A stretch of DNA of 64,000 nt from assembly GCF_036345175.1 (NCBI RefSeq), contig NZ_CP107780.1, forward strand, positions 2,914,001 to 2,978,000, in the 5' to 3' direction. A model generated the notes under the pieces. The model worked only from the letters and a program-made list of their open reading frames with translations, did not search any database and was not told the DNA's origin. Positions 50,306 to 57,839 of the stretch are shown here, piece by piece. Each line of letters opens with the position of its first letter. Within the stretch, counting starts at the first letter, position 1. The position numbers were made by a program, and so were the translations under genes. This DNA is from Streptomyces sp. NBC_00576 (GTDB lineage: Bacteria > Actinomycetota > Actinomycetes > Streptomycetales > Streptomycetaceae).

Positions 50306-50476
50306 GCCGCTGGACTCTACCTTCCGCCGGTATGTCACACGATGAACCCCTGGATACCCCCCGGCGGTTTCACCGATGAACGTGCAGGGCACATCAGACG
50401 TTAAAGAGAGTGGAGAACTTGGGGAGGCCCACTCGAGGACCACGGGGGAGCACATGGGAAGCACGGCGAAATAAAG

Positions 50477-50498
50477 AAGGGACGCCGAAGCGTCCCTT
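50477..50498 (-). terminator. intrinsic terminator with UUCG loop and U-rich tail
   Basis: AAGGGACGC and GCGTCCCTT form a perfect 9-bp stem. On the minus strand the loop is TTCG and the stem is followed by TTCTTTATTT. This is the only classic U-tailed terminator found in the window. It ends the transcript of the 67-residue protein gene upstream of smc. Confidence 0.9.
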
Positions 50499-50525
50499 GC
50501 AATACTCTGGCCAAACTCTGACCCT

Positions 50526-50555
50526 CAGTGGTTGACACGGGCAGCTCAACCACTG
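50526..50555 (-). terminator. second hairpin downstream of the 67-residue protein gene
   Basis: CAGTGGTTGA and TCAACCACTG form a perfect 10-bp stem with a 10-base loop, 53 bases after the gene's stop and 28 before the terminator at 50477-50498. Possibly a tandem terminator or an RNA-stability element. Confidence 0.7.
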
Positions 50556-50607
50556 TGAGTTGTTGCGATGCGCAGTGCTCTGATGCAGTGCGTTACCGAT
50601 GCAGGGA

Positions 50608-50811
50608 TCAGGTGAGCGCAGGCTCCGCCTGGCGTGCGTCGATGCTCTCGAGAAGCGAGTCGTGAGAAGCGGCAGCCGTCAGCTCGTCGTTCTCCGCCTG
50701 GATGCGTCCGAGTTCGGATTCCAGGTCCTGTACGCGCTGCTGGAGCCGTCGCATCTCGGCGAGGAGTCGCGGGTCAGAGCCGCCGACGTAACCGAGAAGC
50801 GCCTTTGCCAT
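50608..50811 (-). CDS. small conserved coiled-coil protein (67 residues)
   Basis: A 67-residue protein: MAKALLGYVGGSDPRLLAEM followed by a single coiled coil RRLQQRVQDLESELGRIQAE. The N-terminal MAKALLGYVGG segment is the most distinctive part. The frame is open for 120 codons upstream, but that section is Arg/Pro-rich and not coding-like, so the start is ATG 50811. It is followed by two hairpins and precedes smc. I recognise it only as the kind of short conserved actinobacterial hypothetical protein; no function is known. Confidence 0.8.
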   Translation of the reverse strand: MAKALLGYVGGSDPRLLAEMRRLQQRVQDLESELGRIQAENDELTAAASHDSLLESIDARQAEPALT

Positions 50812-51204
50812 GATTGATGGTCCTCCACACTGAGTGACCGACCGAAAGCGGTGTGGGTCGTGAGGGAATCGCACCCGCGATGCTTGGCACTCTGGAGTTC
50901 TTGCCGACGTTCGTGCTGCCGTTCTTACATGCCAAACAGCTAAGGTGCGCGGGGCTTTCAGCGTCTCACCAAAAAGTTTGACGGTCAACACGATCACGCC
51001 CTGTATTGGCGGGCGACCCGGGGGCGCGCGGCCCCTGGCGGGCGGCGCTGCGACTCCGGCGGGTCCCGAGGACGTGGCGACAAGCGTTTTCTGCGGAGCC
51101 TGCCACGACCTGCGCTTCTTGGCAACCACCTGCTCGTTTCTGCTGTGGACAGGTGCGCGTGGCATGTCCACGGGTCGCCGCCTGGGCCTCTTTACAGAAC
51201 CGCC
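50812..51204. other. 393-base gap between acyP and the 67-residue protein gene
   Basis: No convincing gene. The minus-strand frame is open throughout but composed of Arg, Pro and Ser runs. A short dyad ATCGC/GCGAT occurs near 50870-50882. The leader of the small gene includes an AT-richer patch around 50975-51003 (CACCAAAAAGTTTGACGGTC on the plus strand). Confidence 0.5.
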
Positions 51205-51486
51205 TCAGCGGATGGCGAAGCCGTCGTAGATCCGGCGAGGTGTGTCCCAGATCTCGGTGACGCCGTCCACGCGGCCGGGCGTGTCGTCCCCGCGCAGCCA
51301 GTCGAGCAGTTCCTCGCAGCCCTGACGCGCGCCTTCCGCGACCACTTGCACACGTCCGTCGTCCAAATTGAGAGCAAAACCACTCAGGCCACCGATCTCC
51401 AGGGCCCTCGCCCGTGTGAACCAGCGGAAACCCACGCCCTGGACTCGTCCGCGCACCCAGGCGACCAGCCGTGCATCCTCGTTCAT
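51205..51486 (-). CDS. acyP: acylphosphatase
   Basis: A 93-residue acylphosphatase that hydrolyses acyl phosphates. The phosphate-binding loop VRGRVQGVGFRWF with its catalytic Arg, and the catalytic Asn in FALNLDDGRVQVVAEG, are both present. Size is standard for the family. It is divergent from the CAP-domain gene and lies upstream of the small coiled-coil gene; a position near smc is conserved in streptomycetes. Confidence 0.95.
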   Translation of the reverse strand: MNEDARLVAWVRGRVQGVGFRWFTRARALEIGGLSGFALNLDDGRVQVVAEGARQGCEELLDWLRGDDTPGRVDGVTEIWDTPRRIYDGFAIR

Positions 51487-51575
51487 GGATGCACGCTAAC
51501 GGGCCAATGTCTCTCTGAGCACTTCCTCCCCTTGCGCCATGGGGTACCGTCCCCACCCAACGAATCTCATATGAA

Positions 51576-51595
51576 ACTCACTCGTTCGAGTGAGT
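51576..51595. promoter_or_regulatory. perfect 9-bp palindrome between acyP and the CAP-domain gene
   Basis: ACTCACTCG-TT-CGAGTGAGT, 33 bases before the CAP gene ATG. It may be an operator, or a hairpin in the leader RNA. Confidence 0.5.
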
Positions 51596-51628
51596 AATCC
51601 TGACCGCAAGGACGAGGAAGGCCAAAAC

Positions 51629-52801
51629 ATGGGACGCCACCGACGCTCCGCCGCCGGAAGCGCCGCCACGGGTCGCGCCACGGGGGTCACGGAACCATAC
51701 GATTCGGACACGGACGGTTACGGATCCGGTCACGGACCGTACGACTCCCCGGTCCCGCATACCCCTCACACCGCGTACAACACGCTGTGGGAGGACGCGT
51801 CCACCACTGTGGGCATCGCCCCCTACCTGAACCCCGAGGCGCACTCCGACGCCTACGCGAGGAGCGACGCCTACCTCTTCGCCCCGGACGGCGCCGGTAC
51901 CCGCGCGGCGGTGGGCGGCGACGGCATCCTGGACGGGCGGGCGAGCGGTGTTACCCGCCGGCGCCGCAAGAAGCGCTCGTCCATGCCGATCCGCACGGGC
52001 CTGCTCGGCGTCTCCGCCGCGGTCGCGCTGGGCACCGTCGCGGTCGCCACGGGTGTGCTGCCCGGAGGCGACAAGTACTCGATCGGCGGTGGCAGCAGCG
52101 GCGACAAGGTGCAGGCCGCGGACACCCCGACGAACGACGAGATCCAGCAGGGCGGTACGTCCGGCAACGCCGCCGAGGACCGTGACAGCGGTACGTCGAC
52201 GAGCCGCGACGCGGATCGCGACACGTCGGCTCCGTCCTCACCCTCGCCCTCTTCCCCGTCTCCGTCACCCTCGCAGTCGACCGCGTCAGCGGCCCCGACG
52301 ACCCCCGCTCCGCCGAAGAAGTCGGTGGTCACGCCCAGTGAGGCGCCGAAGGCGACGCCGACGCCCACTCCGACGAAGTCGAAGCAGAAGCAGCAGTCCT
52401 CCGCCCCCATCACGGTGTCCGCACAGGCCGCCGCCGAGGCGGAGGTGCTCAAGCTCGTCAACGAGGAGCGGGCGAAGGTGGGCTGCAGCGCGGTGTCGGC
52501 GAACAGCGCGCTGCAGGACCTGGCGGAGGCGTTCAGCGAGGACATGGCCGCCCGGGACTTCTTCGACCACACCGACCCCGATGGCCTCTCGCCCTGGGAC
52601 CGGGCGGACAAGGCCGGCATCACCGACCTCGGCGGCGAGAACATCGCCCGTGGACAGGCTGACGCGGCCGCGGTGATGGAGGCCTGGATGAACAGCCCCG
52701 GCCACAAGGCGAACATCCTGAACTGCGACTTCAAGACCCTGGGAGTGGGCGTCCACCTCGGCTCGGGCGGCCCGTGGTGGACACAGGACTTCGGCTACTG
52801 A
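51629..52801 (+). CDS. membrane-anchored or secreted CAP-domain (SCP/PR-1) protein
   Basis: A 390-residue protein. Residues 1-120 are a hydrophilic cytoplasmic region ending RRRRKKRSS. A hydrophobic segment (about 125-150, LLGVSAAVALGTVAVATGVL) acts as an uncleaved anchor or non-classical signal. A long Ser/Thr/Pro linker follows (about 170-275). The C-terminal CAP domain (about 280-390) shows AEVLKLVNEERAKVGCSAVS, AARDFFDHTDPDGLSPWDRA, GENIARGQ and AWMNSPGHKANIL with the CAP-family His and Glu residues. ATG start after GAGGAAGG. Function of bacterial CAP proteins is not settled; this one acts outside the membrane. Confidence 0.9.
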   Translation: MGRHRRSAAGSAATGRATGVTEPYDSDTDGYGSGHGPYDSPVPHTPHTAYNTLWEDASTTVGIAPYLNPEAHSDAYARSDAYLFAPDGAGTRAAVGGDGILDGRASGVTRRRRKKRSSMPIRTGLLGVSAAVALGTVAVATGVLPGGDKYSIGGGSSGDKVQAADTPTNDEIQQGGTSGNAAEDRDSGTSTSRDADRDTSAPSSPSPSSPSPSPSQSTASAAPTTPAPPKKSVVTPSEAPKATPTPTPTKSKQKQQSSAPITVSAQAAAEAEVLKLVNEERAKVGCSAVSANSALQDLAEAFSEDMAARDFFDHTDPDGLSPWDRADKAGITDLGGENIARGQADAAAVMEAWMNSPGHKANILNCDFKTLGVGVHLGSGGPWWTQDFGY

Positions 52802-52840
52802 GTCGGATACCGACCAGCGGAACAGCCTGACCATCCACCC

Positions 52841-52867
52841 ATTGCACTAACTACTGGTTAGCGCAAT
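52841..52867. promoter_or_regulatory. operator-like inverted repeat before the HxlR gene
   Basis: ATTGCACTAAC-N5-GTTAGCGCAAT: 11-base arms matching at 10 positions, centred 50 bases before the HxlR start. HxlR proteins bind such dyads as dimers, and autoregulation is common in the family. Confidence 0.65.
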
Positions 52868-52903
52868 CTTCAGGTCAGCGCTGCGCTGGCGTACGCTGGG
52901 GTC

Positions 52904-53299
52904 ATGATGGACACCATGGAGGAGCAGCCCCTCCCCTACGACGTGTTCGCCAAGGCCTGCCCCTCGCGCGGCACGCTGGAGCACGTCACGGGCCGCTGGG
53001 GCGCCCTCACCCTCGGCGCCCTGCAGGAGGGCTCGCTCCGCTTCAACGAGCTTCGGCGTCGCGTCGACGGTGTGAGCGAGAAGATGCTCTCCCAGACTCT
53101 CCAGGCCCTGGAGCGCGACGGCCTGGTCCACCGCGAGGCCCAGCCGACGAACCCGCCCCGCGTGGACTACGAGCTGACCCCCCTGGGCCACGAGGTCGCC
53201 GAGCGCCTACTGGCGCTCATCCACTTCGTGGAGGGCCGCATGGACTCCGTACTGGCGGCACGCGAGCGGTACGACGAGACGCGCACCCCGCGCCCATAA
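52904..53299 (+). CDS. HxlR-family transcriptional regulator
   Basis: A 131-residue winged-helix regulator. The characteristic early cysteine is in AKACPSRGTLEHVTGRWGAL, followed by the helix-turn-helix segment RFNELRRRVDGVSEKMLSQT LQAL (quoted in two parts) and the wing YELTPLGHEVAERL. HxlR regulators sense thiols, quinones or aldehydes through the N-terminal Cys. The likely operator is the 27-base dyad directly upstream. It is convergent with mutM and separated by 33 bases. Target genes other than itself are not visible. Confidence 0.92.
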   Translation: MMDTMEEQPLPYDVFAKACPSRGTLEHVTGRWGALTLGALQEGSLRFNELRRRVDGVSEKMLSQTLQALERDGLVHREAQPTNPPRVDYELTPLGHEVAERLLALIHFVEGRMDSVLAARERYDETRTPRP

Positions 53300-53332
53300 C
53301 ACTCACGCCGCACACACCCGACTTGCGCTCGA

Positions 53333-54193
53333 CTACGGCGAAAGGCGCGGCGTCCGCTGGCACTTGGGGCAGAAGTAGCTGGACCTGTTCATCCAGGGGC
53401 GGCGCAGCATCGGCGTCGCACAGCGTTTGCAGGGCAGCCCCTCGCGTCCGTAGGCGTCGAGCGAGCGGTCGAAGTACCCCGATTCGCCATTGACGTTGAC
53501 GTACAGACTGTCGAAGCTCGTACCGCCCACGGCCAGCGCGGCGTTCATCACGTCCCGTACGTGGCCCAGGAGTTCGGCCGTGCGCGGTCGGGTGAAGCCC
53601 GCGGTCGGACGTTCGTAGTGGACGCGCGAGCGCCAAAGAGCCTCATCCGCGTAGATGTTGCCGACGCCGCTGATCAACGACTGGTCGAGCAGGGCCCGTT
53701 TGATGGTCGTACGCTTCCGGCGCAGCGCCTGATGGAAGGCCTCGTCGTCGAACAGCGGGTCGAGGGGGTCGCGCGCGATGTGGGCGATGACGTCGGGCAA
53801 CCCGTCGGGGGTGTTGTCGTGCAACGACAGTCCACCGAAGGTGCGTTGGTCGACGAAGCGCAGCTCGGTGGCGAGCTCGTCGGCGAACCGGACGCGAATG
53901 CGCAGATGCTTCTCGTCGGCGGCCTCGTGCGGCTGCACCAGAAGCTGCCCGCTCATCCCGAGATGCGCGAGCACCGACTGCCCGGTGTCCTCCAACGGCA
54001 GCCACAGATACTTCCCACGCCGGCTGGGCGTACCGATGCGATGCCCTTTGAGGCGGTACGTGAAGTCGTCGGCGCCTGCGATGTGCCGCCGCACGGCACG
54101 GGGGTGCAACACCTCGGCGTCGGCAACGATGCGCTGAGCAACCCATCGGGCCAGCCCACGCCGTACAACCTCGACTTCAGGCAACTCAGGCAT
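53333..54193 (-). CDS. mutM: formamidopyrimidine-DNA glycosylase
   Basis: A 286-residue Fpg/Nei-family base-excision enzyme removing 8-oxoguanine. The start MPELPEVEVVRRGLARWVAQ provides the catalytic Pro2 and Glu3. The helix-two-turn-helix region contains LLDQSLISGVGNIYADEALW and the C-terminal zinc finger is CKRCATPMLRRPWMNRSSYF-CPKCQR. The ATG at 54193 follows a GGGGGAG site. It comes after rnc on the same strand but a hairpin and a dispersed repeat lie between, so it may be a separate transcript. Confidence 0.96.
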   Translation of the reverse strand: MPELPEVEVVRRGLARWVAQRIVADAEVLHPRAVRRHIAGADDFTYRLKGHRIGTPSRRGKYLWLPLEDTGQSVLAHLGMSGQLLVQPHEAADEKHLRIRVRFADELATELRFVDQRTFGGLSLHDNTPDGLPDVIAHIARDPLDPLFDDEAFHQALRRKRTTIKRALLDQSLISGVGNIYADEALWRSRVHYERPTAGFTRPRTAELLGHVRDVMNAALAVGGTSFDSLYVNVNGESGYFDRSLDAYGREGLPCKRCATPMLRRPWMNRSSYFCPKCQRTPRLSP

Positions 54194-54213
54194 ACAAACT
54201 CCCCCAGCAAAAA

Positions 54214-54290
54214 CGCGCCCCCGATAGGGGCGCGGGGCCGTGGCATTTGCGGCTCCGCCGCGGGGCGCGACAAGCCACAACGGGCCCGCG
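54214..54290. repeat. streptomycete intergenic repeat, copy 1
   Basis: Segment in the gap between mutM and rnc. Contains CGCGCCCC/GGGGCGCG (8-bp stem, 54214-54234) followed by GCGGCTCCGCCGCGGGGCGC and GACAAGCCACAAC. Its reverse complement shares the order GTGG...TCGCGC...CCGCGCCCCT with 58499-58540. This kind of sequence recurs in streptomycete intergenic DNA. Confidence 0.55.
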
Positions 54291-54311
54291 GCCGTAAATC
54301 AACCGAAAGAA

Positions 54312-54346
54312 CACCAGTGCCGTCCCGCGAGGGACAGGCACTGGTG
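54312..54346 (-). terminator. terminator after rnc
   Basis: CACCAGTGCC and GGCACTGGTG form a perfect 10-bp stem, with TCCC/GGGA adding an inner stem. It starts 10 bases after the rnc stop. Confidence 0.8.
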
Positions 54347-54355
54347 CACGCAACC

Positions 54356-55192
54356 TCAGGCAGATGTGGAGGAAGACGCCTCAGCGTCATCCTCAGCAGG
54401 CACCGCAGCCTCAGCTGCGGCTTCAGCCACCGCCTCCGCGGCAGCGGCCTTCGCGCGTTCATCCGCATCCGCACGGATGGAACGCCAGGCCGACTCCGCG
54501 GCCTGCTGCTCCGCCTCCTTCTTGCTGCGGCCGGTGCCGGTGCCGTACGAGACGCCTCCGACGCGGGCGGCAGCTGTGAAGGTCTTCTCGTGGTCCGGTC
54601 CGGTCTCCGTGACCAGGTACTCGGGCACACCGAGTCCTTCGGTCGCGGTGAGCTCCTGGAGACTGGTCTTCCAGTCCAGGCCGGCTCCGAGGTTCGAGGA
54701 TTTCTCGATCAGTGGGTCGAAGAGACGGTGGACGAGTTCGCCCGCCGCGTCGAGACCCTGGTCGAGATAGACAGCGCCGATCACCGCTTCGAGGGTGTCG
54801 GCGAGGATGGACGCCTTGTCCCGCCCGCCCGTGCCCTCTTCACCCCGGCCGAGCCGGATGAAGGAGCCGAGTTCGAGCTCACGGCCCACTTCCGCGAGCG
54901 CACGAGAGTTGACCACCGCGGCCCGCAGCTTGGCCAACTGGCCTTCTGGGAGGTCGGGGTGGGTGCGGTACAGCGTGTCCGTGACCACCAGGCCGAGCAC
55001 GGAGTCCCCGAGGAACTCCAGACGCTCATTGGTGGGCAGACCGCCGTTCTCGTACGCGTACGAACGGTGGGTCAGCGCACGCACCAGAAGGGCGGACTCG
55101 AGCTGGTAGCCGAGCCGCCCTTCCAGAAGCGTGTGGGACGAGGCCGTGTCCGCCTTTTTCTTGGCGGTCGAATCCGCCTGGGCGTCAGACAT
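54356..55192 (-). CDS. rnc: ribonuclease III
   Basis: A 278-residue dsRNA-specific endonuclease. The catalytic domain signature NERLEFLGDSVLGLV includes Glu59 and Asp63; the downstream catalytic pair is in DTLEAVIGAVYLDQ. A dsRNA-binding domain covers about 170-245 (DWKTSLQELTATEGLGVPEY, SKKEAEQQAAESAW). The last ~30 residues are Ala/Glu-rich. In S. coelicolor this gene is absB and is needed for normal antibiotic production. It follows rpmF by 19 bases in the yceD-rpmF-rnc unit. Confidence 0.96.
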   Translation of the reverse strand: MSDAQADSTAKKKADTASSHTLLEGRLGYQLESALLVRALTHRSYAYENGGLPTNERLEFLGDSVLGLVVTDTLYRTHPDLPEGQLAKLRAAVVNSRALAEVGRELELGSFIRLGRGEEGTGGRDKASILADTLEAVIGAVYLDQGLDAAGELVHRLFDPLIEKSSNLGAGLDWKTSLQELTATEGLGVPEYLVTETGPDHEKTFTAAARVGGVSYGTGTGRSKKEAEQQAAESAWRSIRADADERAKAAAAEAVAEAAAEAAVPAEDDAEASSSTSA

Positions 55193-55211
55193 GAAGCCTC
55201 TCACCGGCCGC

Positions 55212-55385
55212 TCAGACCTCGAGGACCTGGCGCTTGTTGTAAGTGCCACAAGACGGGCACGCGATGTGCTGCAGCTTGGGCTCCTGGCAACGCTCGCACG
55301 CAACCAGAGTGGGGACCGCAGCCTTCCACTGCGACCGGCGGTGGCGCGTGTTGCTGCGCGACATCTTCCGCTTCGGAACAGCCAC
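55212..55385 (-). CDS. rpmF: 50S ribosomal protein L32
   Basis: A 57-residue L32: MAVPKRKMSRSNTRHRRSQW, then a four-cysteine zinc ribbon in ACERCQEPKLQHIACPSCGT. GTG start 6 bases after GGAGAAG. The two CxxC pairs indicate the zinc-binding (C+) form rather than the zinc-independent form. It directly follows the yceD gene (2 bases between stop and start), the usual bacterial pairing. Confidence 0.97.
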   Translation of the reverse strand: MAVPKRKMSRSNTRHRRSQWKAAVPTLVACERCQEPKLQHIACPSCGTYNKRQVLEV

Positions 55386-55387
55386 GG

Positions 55388-56038
55388 CTACTTCTCCTGC
55401 TTCTCGTCGACGCCCGCTTGCGCTTCGGCGCCGCTGATCTCGTCCTTCTCGCCGGGTTCGAGTGAACCTGCGAGTCCCTGCAGTGCCGCCCAACGAATGT
55501 CGACGGCGTCATGGTGGTGTCCCGGGTCGTCCGCCAGCCGCGCTCCGCACTCGGAGCACAGGCCGGGACAGTCGTCCTGGCACACCGGCTGCATCGGCAG
55601 TGCGAGCACCACCGCATCTCGCAGCACGGGTTCGAGGTCGAACAAGCCGTCCTCGATGAAGAGCACGTCCTCGTCGTCCTCGGCGTCGTCGGCCGGCTCC
55701 GCTTTCACACGGCCCCGGTCGTCGGCGTCAGGGTACGAGAACATCTCCTGGAATTCCGCTTCGAGCTCCTGCTCCAGCGGCTCCAGACACCTTACGCACT
55801 CCCCCTTGGCCCGTGCACGGGCGGTGCCTGTGACAAGCACACCTTCCATGACGGACTCCAGACGGAGTTCGAGCTCCACCGGCGCGCCTTCCAGCACTCC
55901 GATGACTCCCTGGATCCCGAGATCCTTGGGAGCGTCGATCTCACGGGTCAGGCGCTGCAGCGCGCCAGGACGCCGCCCCAGCTCGTGTGTGTCGAACACG
56001 AGAGGGTTGCGGTGGTCGAGGCGGGCGTTCAGAGCCAT
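55388..56038 (-). CDS. YceD/DUF177 family protein
   Basis: A 216-residue protein whose homologues are encoded immediately before rpmF and are linked to 23S rRNA metabolism. Start MALNARLDHRNPLVFDTHEL; the DUF177 signature is GECVRCLEPLEQELEAEFQE and CPGLCSECGARLADDPGHHH, including two conserved cysteine pairs. The C-terminal 30 residues are acidic. Called from ATG 56038; the upstream open frame is not family-like. A promoter candidate lies at 56118-56147. Confidence 0.93.
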   Translation of the reverse strand: MALNARLDHRNPLVFDTHELGRRPGALQRLTREIDAPKDLGIQGVIGVLEGAPVELELRLESVMEGVLVTGTARARAKGECVRCLEPLEQELEAEFQEMFSYPDADDRGRVKAEPADDAEDDEDVLFIEDGLFDLEPVLRDAVVLALPMQPVCQDDCPGLCSECGARLADDPGHHHDAVDIRWAALQGLAGSLEPGEKDEISGAEAQAGVDEKQEK

Positions 56039-56117
56039 TCCTGCTTTCGATCTTCGATGCTCAGCCGCTCGTCTTCCGGGCAGCGGTGATCGCAGAGATA
56101 CATGCGACCGAAGAGCC

Positions 56118-56147
56118 AGGATACTGGACCTTCCGCCCACGGCCCAA
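56118..56147 (-). promoter_or_regulatory. candidate promoter of yceD-rpmF-rnc
   Basis: On the minus strand TTGGGC and TATCCT are 18 bases apart, about 80 bases before the yceD start. Hexamers are acceptable but not strong. Confidence 0.4.
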
Positions 56148-56167
56148 TCCGGCCCCCGTGCGAGCAC

Positions 56168-57238
56168 TTACTGCCCGCCGCGCCCCTGTTCGTAGGCGCG
56201 CAGCTGCTCGGCGCTGATCATGCCGGTGTCGAAGAGACTGGTCTCGTCGAGGGCGTGGGGCTGCTGCTGTTGCTGTTCCGGTTGGGCGTAACCCTGCTGG
56301 ACCTGGGCGGGGTCGTAGGCGGCCTGCTGCCCGTCGTACCCCTGGTAGGCGTACGGGTCGGCGGACTGGTAGCCGTACTGGTCCTGCTGCTGGGCGTACG
56401 CCTGCTGGTAGCCGCCGTAGGGGTCGGCGGGCTGCTGGTAGCCGTACTGGTCCTGCTGGCCGTACTGCGGCTGGGCCGGGATCTCCGCCGCCCGGGGCTG
56501 CTCCCCGAGGGAGTCCGGGGAGGCGGCGAGGTCGGCGAGGTAGTCGGCGTCGCTGGTGTGCTGCCTGGGGTTGCCGTCGTCGTCCTGACCGAGGGCTCCG
56601 AGATCGTCGGACGCGATACGGCCGTGCAGGGTCTGCCGGCCGCGGCCCACCGCCTCCAGGGTCTTGGCGAGGACGGCCTCGAAGGCGCCGAGCTTCACGT
56701 CGACGTACTTGTCGGCGTTGAGGCGCAGGGTCTCGGGGTCGTGGCTGCGCTCGGGGGCGTCCTCGTCCTCGTATCCCTGGTCGTCGAGGCCGGGGCCGGT
56801 GCCGAGCAGTTTCTCGCGGCCGCGGCCGACCGAGCCGAGGGTCTTGGTGAGGACGACCTCGAAGTTGGCGAGCTTGGAGTCGACGTAGTCGTCGGCCTCG
56901 GCGCGGACGTCCTCGGCCTCCTTGCGGGCCTCGGCAAGGATGCGGTCGGCCTCGCTCTGGGAGCGGCGGGCGACCTCCGTGTCGGAGATCAGGGAGCCGC
57001 GCTCGTCGTGCGCGGTCCGGATGATCCGGTCGGCCTCCTGGCGGGCCTGCTCGACGAGCTGTTCCCGGTCGCCGATCAGCTCCTGCGCCTGCGCGAGGGA
57101 GCCGGGCAGAGCCGCGCGCACCTCTTCCAGCATCGCGAGCAGGTCGGCGCGGTTGACCACGCACGAGGCCGACATGGGCATCGACCGGGCACTGGAGACC
57201 GAGGAGACGATCTCGTCGAGCTTCTTCTGCACGTCCAC
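56168..57238 (-). CDS. DivIVA-like coiled-coil cell-division/polar-growth protein
   Basis: A 356-residue protein. The N-terminal part (MDVQKKLDEIVSSVSSARSM-type start, then VVNRADLLAMLEEVRAALP) is followed by coiled-coil segments about residues 45-110 rich in AEADRILAEARKEAEDVRAE heptads. Two similar motifs follow, LANFEVVLTKTLGSVGRGRE and LGAFEAVLAKTLEAVGRGRQ. The last ~110 residues are Gln/Tyr-rich with QQDQYGYQ-type repeats. The domain set resembles the DivIVA/SepIVA group of actinobacterial polar scaffold proteins. GTG start. Confidence 0.75.
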   Translation of the reverse strand: MDVQKKLDEIVSSVSSARSMPMSASCVVNRADLLAMLEEVRAALPGSLAQAQELIGDREQLVEQARQEADRIIRTAHDERGSLISDTEVARRSQSEADRILAEARKEAEDVRAEADDYVDSKLANFEVVLTKTLGSVGRGREKLLGTGPGLDDQGYEDEDAPERSHDPETLRLNADKYVDVKLGAFEAVLAKTLEAVGRGRQTLHGRIASDDLGALGQDDDGNPRQHTSDADYLADLAASPDSLGEQPRAAEIPAQPQYGQQDQYGYQQPADPYGGYQQAYAQQQDQYGYQSADPYAYQGYDGQQAAYDPAQVQQGYAQPEQQQQQPHALDETSLFDTGMISAEQLRAYEQGRGGQ

Positions 57239-57329
57239 CGTGTGCTCGCCACTCTCTACAGCTGTGATGAAGACGGACGGGTCGACTGTACGACTCCTGC
57301 CGACCCGCCCGACACCGAGTGACGGTTTG

Positions 57330-57839
57330 TCAGTCCTTCTTGAGGCGGCCGTCGAGGGCTTCCAGGACGAGCGGCGGCACAAGGTGGGAGACGTCCCCGC
57401 CCCAGGCGGCGACCTCCTTGACGAGCGAGGAGGAGAGGAAGCTGTAGGTGGGGTTGGTCGGTACGAAGAGCGTCTCGACACCGGACAGTCCGTTGTTCAT
57501 CTGGGCCATCTGGAGTTCGTAGTCGAAGTCGCTGACGGCGCGCAGGCCCTTGACGATGGCCGGAATGTCGCGCTGCTTGCAGAAGTCGACGAGGAGGCCG
57601 TGGAAGGACTCGACCCGCACGTTGCCGAACTCGGCGGTTACCTGGCGGATCAGGTCGATCCGTTCGTCGACCTCGAAGAGGCCCTTCTTGGATTTGTTGA
57701 TCATGACCGCGACATAGACCTCGTCGTACAGACGGGAGGCGCGGGAAATGATGTCGAGGTGTCCGTTGGTGATCGGGTCGAACGACCCGGGACAGACGGC
57801 GCGGCGCACTAGTGATCCCTCGCTCTCCGGTCCGGTCAT
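57330..57839 (-). CDS. coaD: phosphopantetheine adenylyltransferase
   Basis: A 169-residue enzyme of the penultimate coenzyme A step. The nucleotidyltransferase motif is CPGSFDPITNGHLDII (with TxGH) and the second signature is LFVPTNPTYSFLSSSLVKEV (SSxxVR-like). ATG 57839 overlaps the rsmD stop by four bases (ATGA), which settles the start. The rsmD-coaD pair is widely conserved. Confidence 0.96.
   Translation of the reverse strand: MTGPESEGSLVRRAVCPGSFDPITNGHLDIISRASRLYDEVYVAVMINKSKKGLFEVDERIDLIRQVTAEFGNVRVESFHGLLVDFCKQRDIPAIVKGLRAVSDFDYELQMAQMNNGLSGVETLFVPTNPTYSFLSSSLVKEVAAWGGDVSHLVPPLVLEALDGRLKKD

Larger units (their letters stand above)
50306..50607. other. 302-base gap: smc upstream region with two hairpins
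   Basis: No conserved coding frame (the open extension of the smc frame is not family-like). The right half has two strong hairpins (50477-50498 and 50526-50555). The left half, about 170 bases, must hold the smc promoter; I see no convincing -35/-10 pair. Confidence 0.5.

Noticed and set aside
46574..50404. A plus-strand open frame of more than 1200 codons opposite smc
   Set aside because: It is the GC-bias shadow of smc; its product is Leu/Arg/Gly-rich without any domain, while the minus frame has full SMC motifs.
50858..50890. tRNA-like T-arm: GCGGGTGCGATTCCC on the minus strand followed by a CCCACACC end
   Set aside because: The T-loop would be TGCGATT instead of TTCRANY, the T-stem has a mismatch, and no acceptor 5' half or anticodon arm can be placed upstream. 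A short ATCGC/GCGAT dyad explains the resemblance.
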